DNA of 64,000 nt from Marinicella litoralis (lineage in GTDB: Bacteria; Pseudomonadota; Gammaproteobacteria; Xanthomonadales; Marinicellaceae): the NCBI RefSeq assembly GCF_002591915.1, contig NZ_NIHB01000001.1, positions 28,958 through 92,957 of the forward strand. Reading direction: 5' to 3'. Under the pieces are notes generated by a model, which did not search any database, had not been told where the DNA came from, and worked only from the letters and a program-made list of their open reading frames with translations. Made by a program: the position numbers and the translations under genes. How positions within the stretch are numbered: the stretch's first letter is position 1; each line of letters opens with the position of its first letter. Below are positions 63,164 through 64,000 of this stretch, piece after piece.

Positions 63164-64000
63164 TTAGTTATCAAACCCATCCACAAAGATCACATCAGTG
63201 CTGCAATCATTATTGATGGTACCTACACTGACAATGATGGTTTCAATGCCATCTGGATTTCTGGCTCGCGCCTGGTATGTATATGAGGTGTTACAAGCCA
63301 AACCACTTTGCACCCAACTCAATTGATTACGCCACCCTGAATCAATGCCATTACTGACATTTTGAATCAGGTATTCTGCACCCAAACCATTGCTGTTGGC
63401 ATTCAAATTGATTTGAATTTGCGAATCTGAGATCAACTCAATTGAATTTACCGCTGGTGGATTGGCCAAAGTGCTGGCCATTACAGCCGGACCTTCCACC
63501 GATACATCACCATCACCATTGCGAGCTCGCGCAGTAAAAGTATATTCTGTGGCGGCCGTCAATCCATTAGATTCCCATGGCGTGTTGTTTTGCTGCCAAG
63601 CCGAAGTGGTACCTGCTTCAACATTATTAAATTGAAGACCTGAACTACCCAGTATGATATTAGGTGGTAGAACAGCGGCTGAAACCGTGATTGAATTGGT
63701 CGCAACACCACCTATCAGCACAGCTTCTGGTGTAGGTTGACTGGTATAAGAACAAGCACTTGCCGAAGGTGCTGTCACATTAAGGGAGGCGGCACTGTCT
63801 CGAGCCCATACCCTATAACAATATTCATGGTTGCTGTCTAAGGCCAAATCGGTGTAATTACGATCATTAATCCAGCCCGAGTCTGTCCCTCCAAACCCGC
63901 CTGAAGGCGCGCTGGTAAAATCATGATAGTACTGAATCGGATCATTGTGCGTATCAAATGCGGTTTGGGCCAGCATACTCAGTTGATTCAAACCGTTGTT
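63164..64000 (-). CDS. C-terminal part of a secreted FN3-repeat protein with C-terminal tag (cut by window edge)
   Basis: The frame stays open to the right edge (NNGLNQLSMLAQ precedes the first visible Met), so the 5' part is missing. Visible are about 278 residues with three fibronectin type III-like units (HEYCYRVWARDSAAS; AATEYTFTARARNGDGDVSV; CNTSYTYQARARNPDGIETI). It ends STDVIFVDGFDN, another copy of the C-terminal tag. No membrane span follows the tag. Probably exported; the N-terminus is not visible. Confidence 0.75.
   Translation of the reverse strand, partial: NNGLNQLSMLAQTAFDTHNDPIQYYHDFTSAPSGGFGGTDSGWINDRNYTDLALDSNHEYCYRVWARDSAASLNVTAPSASACSYTSQPTPEAVLIGGVATNSITVSAAVLPPNIILGSSGLQFNNVEAGTTSAWQQNNTPWESNGLTAATEYTFTARARNGDGDVSVEGPAVMASTLANPPAVNSIELISDSQIQINLNANSNGLGAEYLIQNVSNGIDSGWRNQLSWVQSGLACNTSYTYQARARNPDGIETIIVSVGTINNDCSTDVIFVDGFDN

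Overview
The window reads as a chromosomal stretch of a moderately AT-rich marine gammaproteobacterium. Housekeeping genes are of gammaproteobacterial type (proS with an editing insertion, yibN-secB-gpsA, rdgC, slyD, slt, cca, envC, yheS). Several secreted proteins end in a short C-terminal tag of the type DVIFxDGF[ED], which I associate from memory with Marinicella and relatives; that genus assignment is inference.

Layout. 1-4410 is the end of an integrative element: P4-type tyrosine integrase, AlpA-like regulator, a Cys-rich protein and small unknown genes, beside the 3' end of a tRNA-Thr(UGU) gene at 4410-4485. Its other end lies left of the window. It also carries a promoter-to-terminator non-coding RNA or leader at about 945-1074. 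4650-17835 is core chromosome: an FNR-type reductase, a peptidase-like hydrolase overlapping a NatAB-type ABC exporter, proS, a methyltransferase, an amino-acid racemase, a first ECF sigma cluster and yheS. 18.15-18.95 kb and 27.7-28.27 kb are non-coding tandem repeat zones (63, 110 and 264 bp units); the 110-bp zone and the 264-bp zone share a CCTACA-N4-TGTAGG hairpin.

18.95-27.7 kb holds gpsA, secB, yibN, envC, an isoaspartyl peptidase, a 1012-residue kinase/M23 peptidase/class III aminotransferase fusion, and slyD. 28.3-34.7 kb contains a secreted beta-helix protein and an ECF sigma / membrane anti-sigma-like / two HEAT-repeat protein operon. 34.8-48.9 kb includes a DUF4166 plus saccharopine-dehydrogenase-like pair, two tiny Arg/Asp-rich genes, rdgC, an HD hydrolase, slt-cca, an M14 peptidase, a sulfotransferase, a candidate sRNA and a gamma-glutamyltransferase.

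49.5-50.2 kb looks like a single integron gene cassette on the minus strand, with a 12-bp inverted repeat, an attC-like site holding the stop codon, and a non-canonical junction suggesting a secondary insertion site. The rest holds secreted BNR-repeat and LolA-like proteins, a 2-oxoglutarate oxygenase, an SGNH hydrolase, upp, a PQQ-type sugar dehydrogenase, bioB and bioF separated by a CSLREA-like beta-helix protein, and the C-terminal part of an FN3-repeat secreted protein at the right edge. The two bio genes are monocistronic here.
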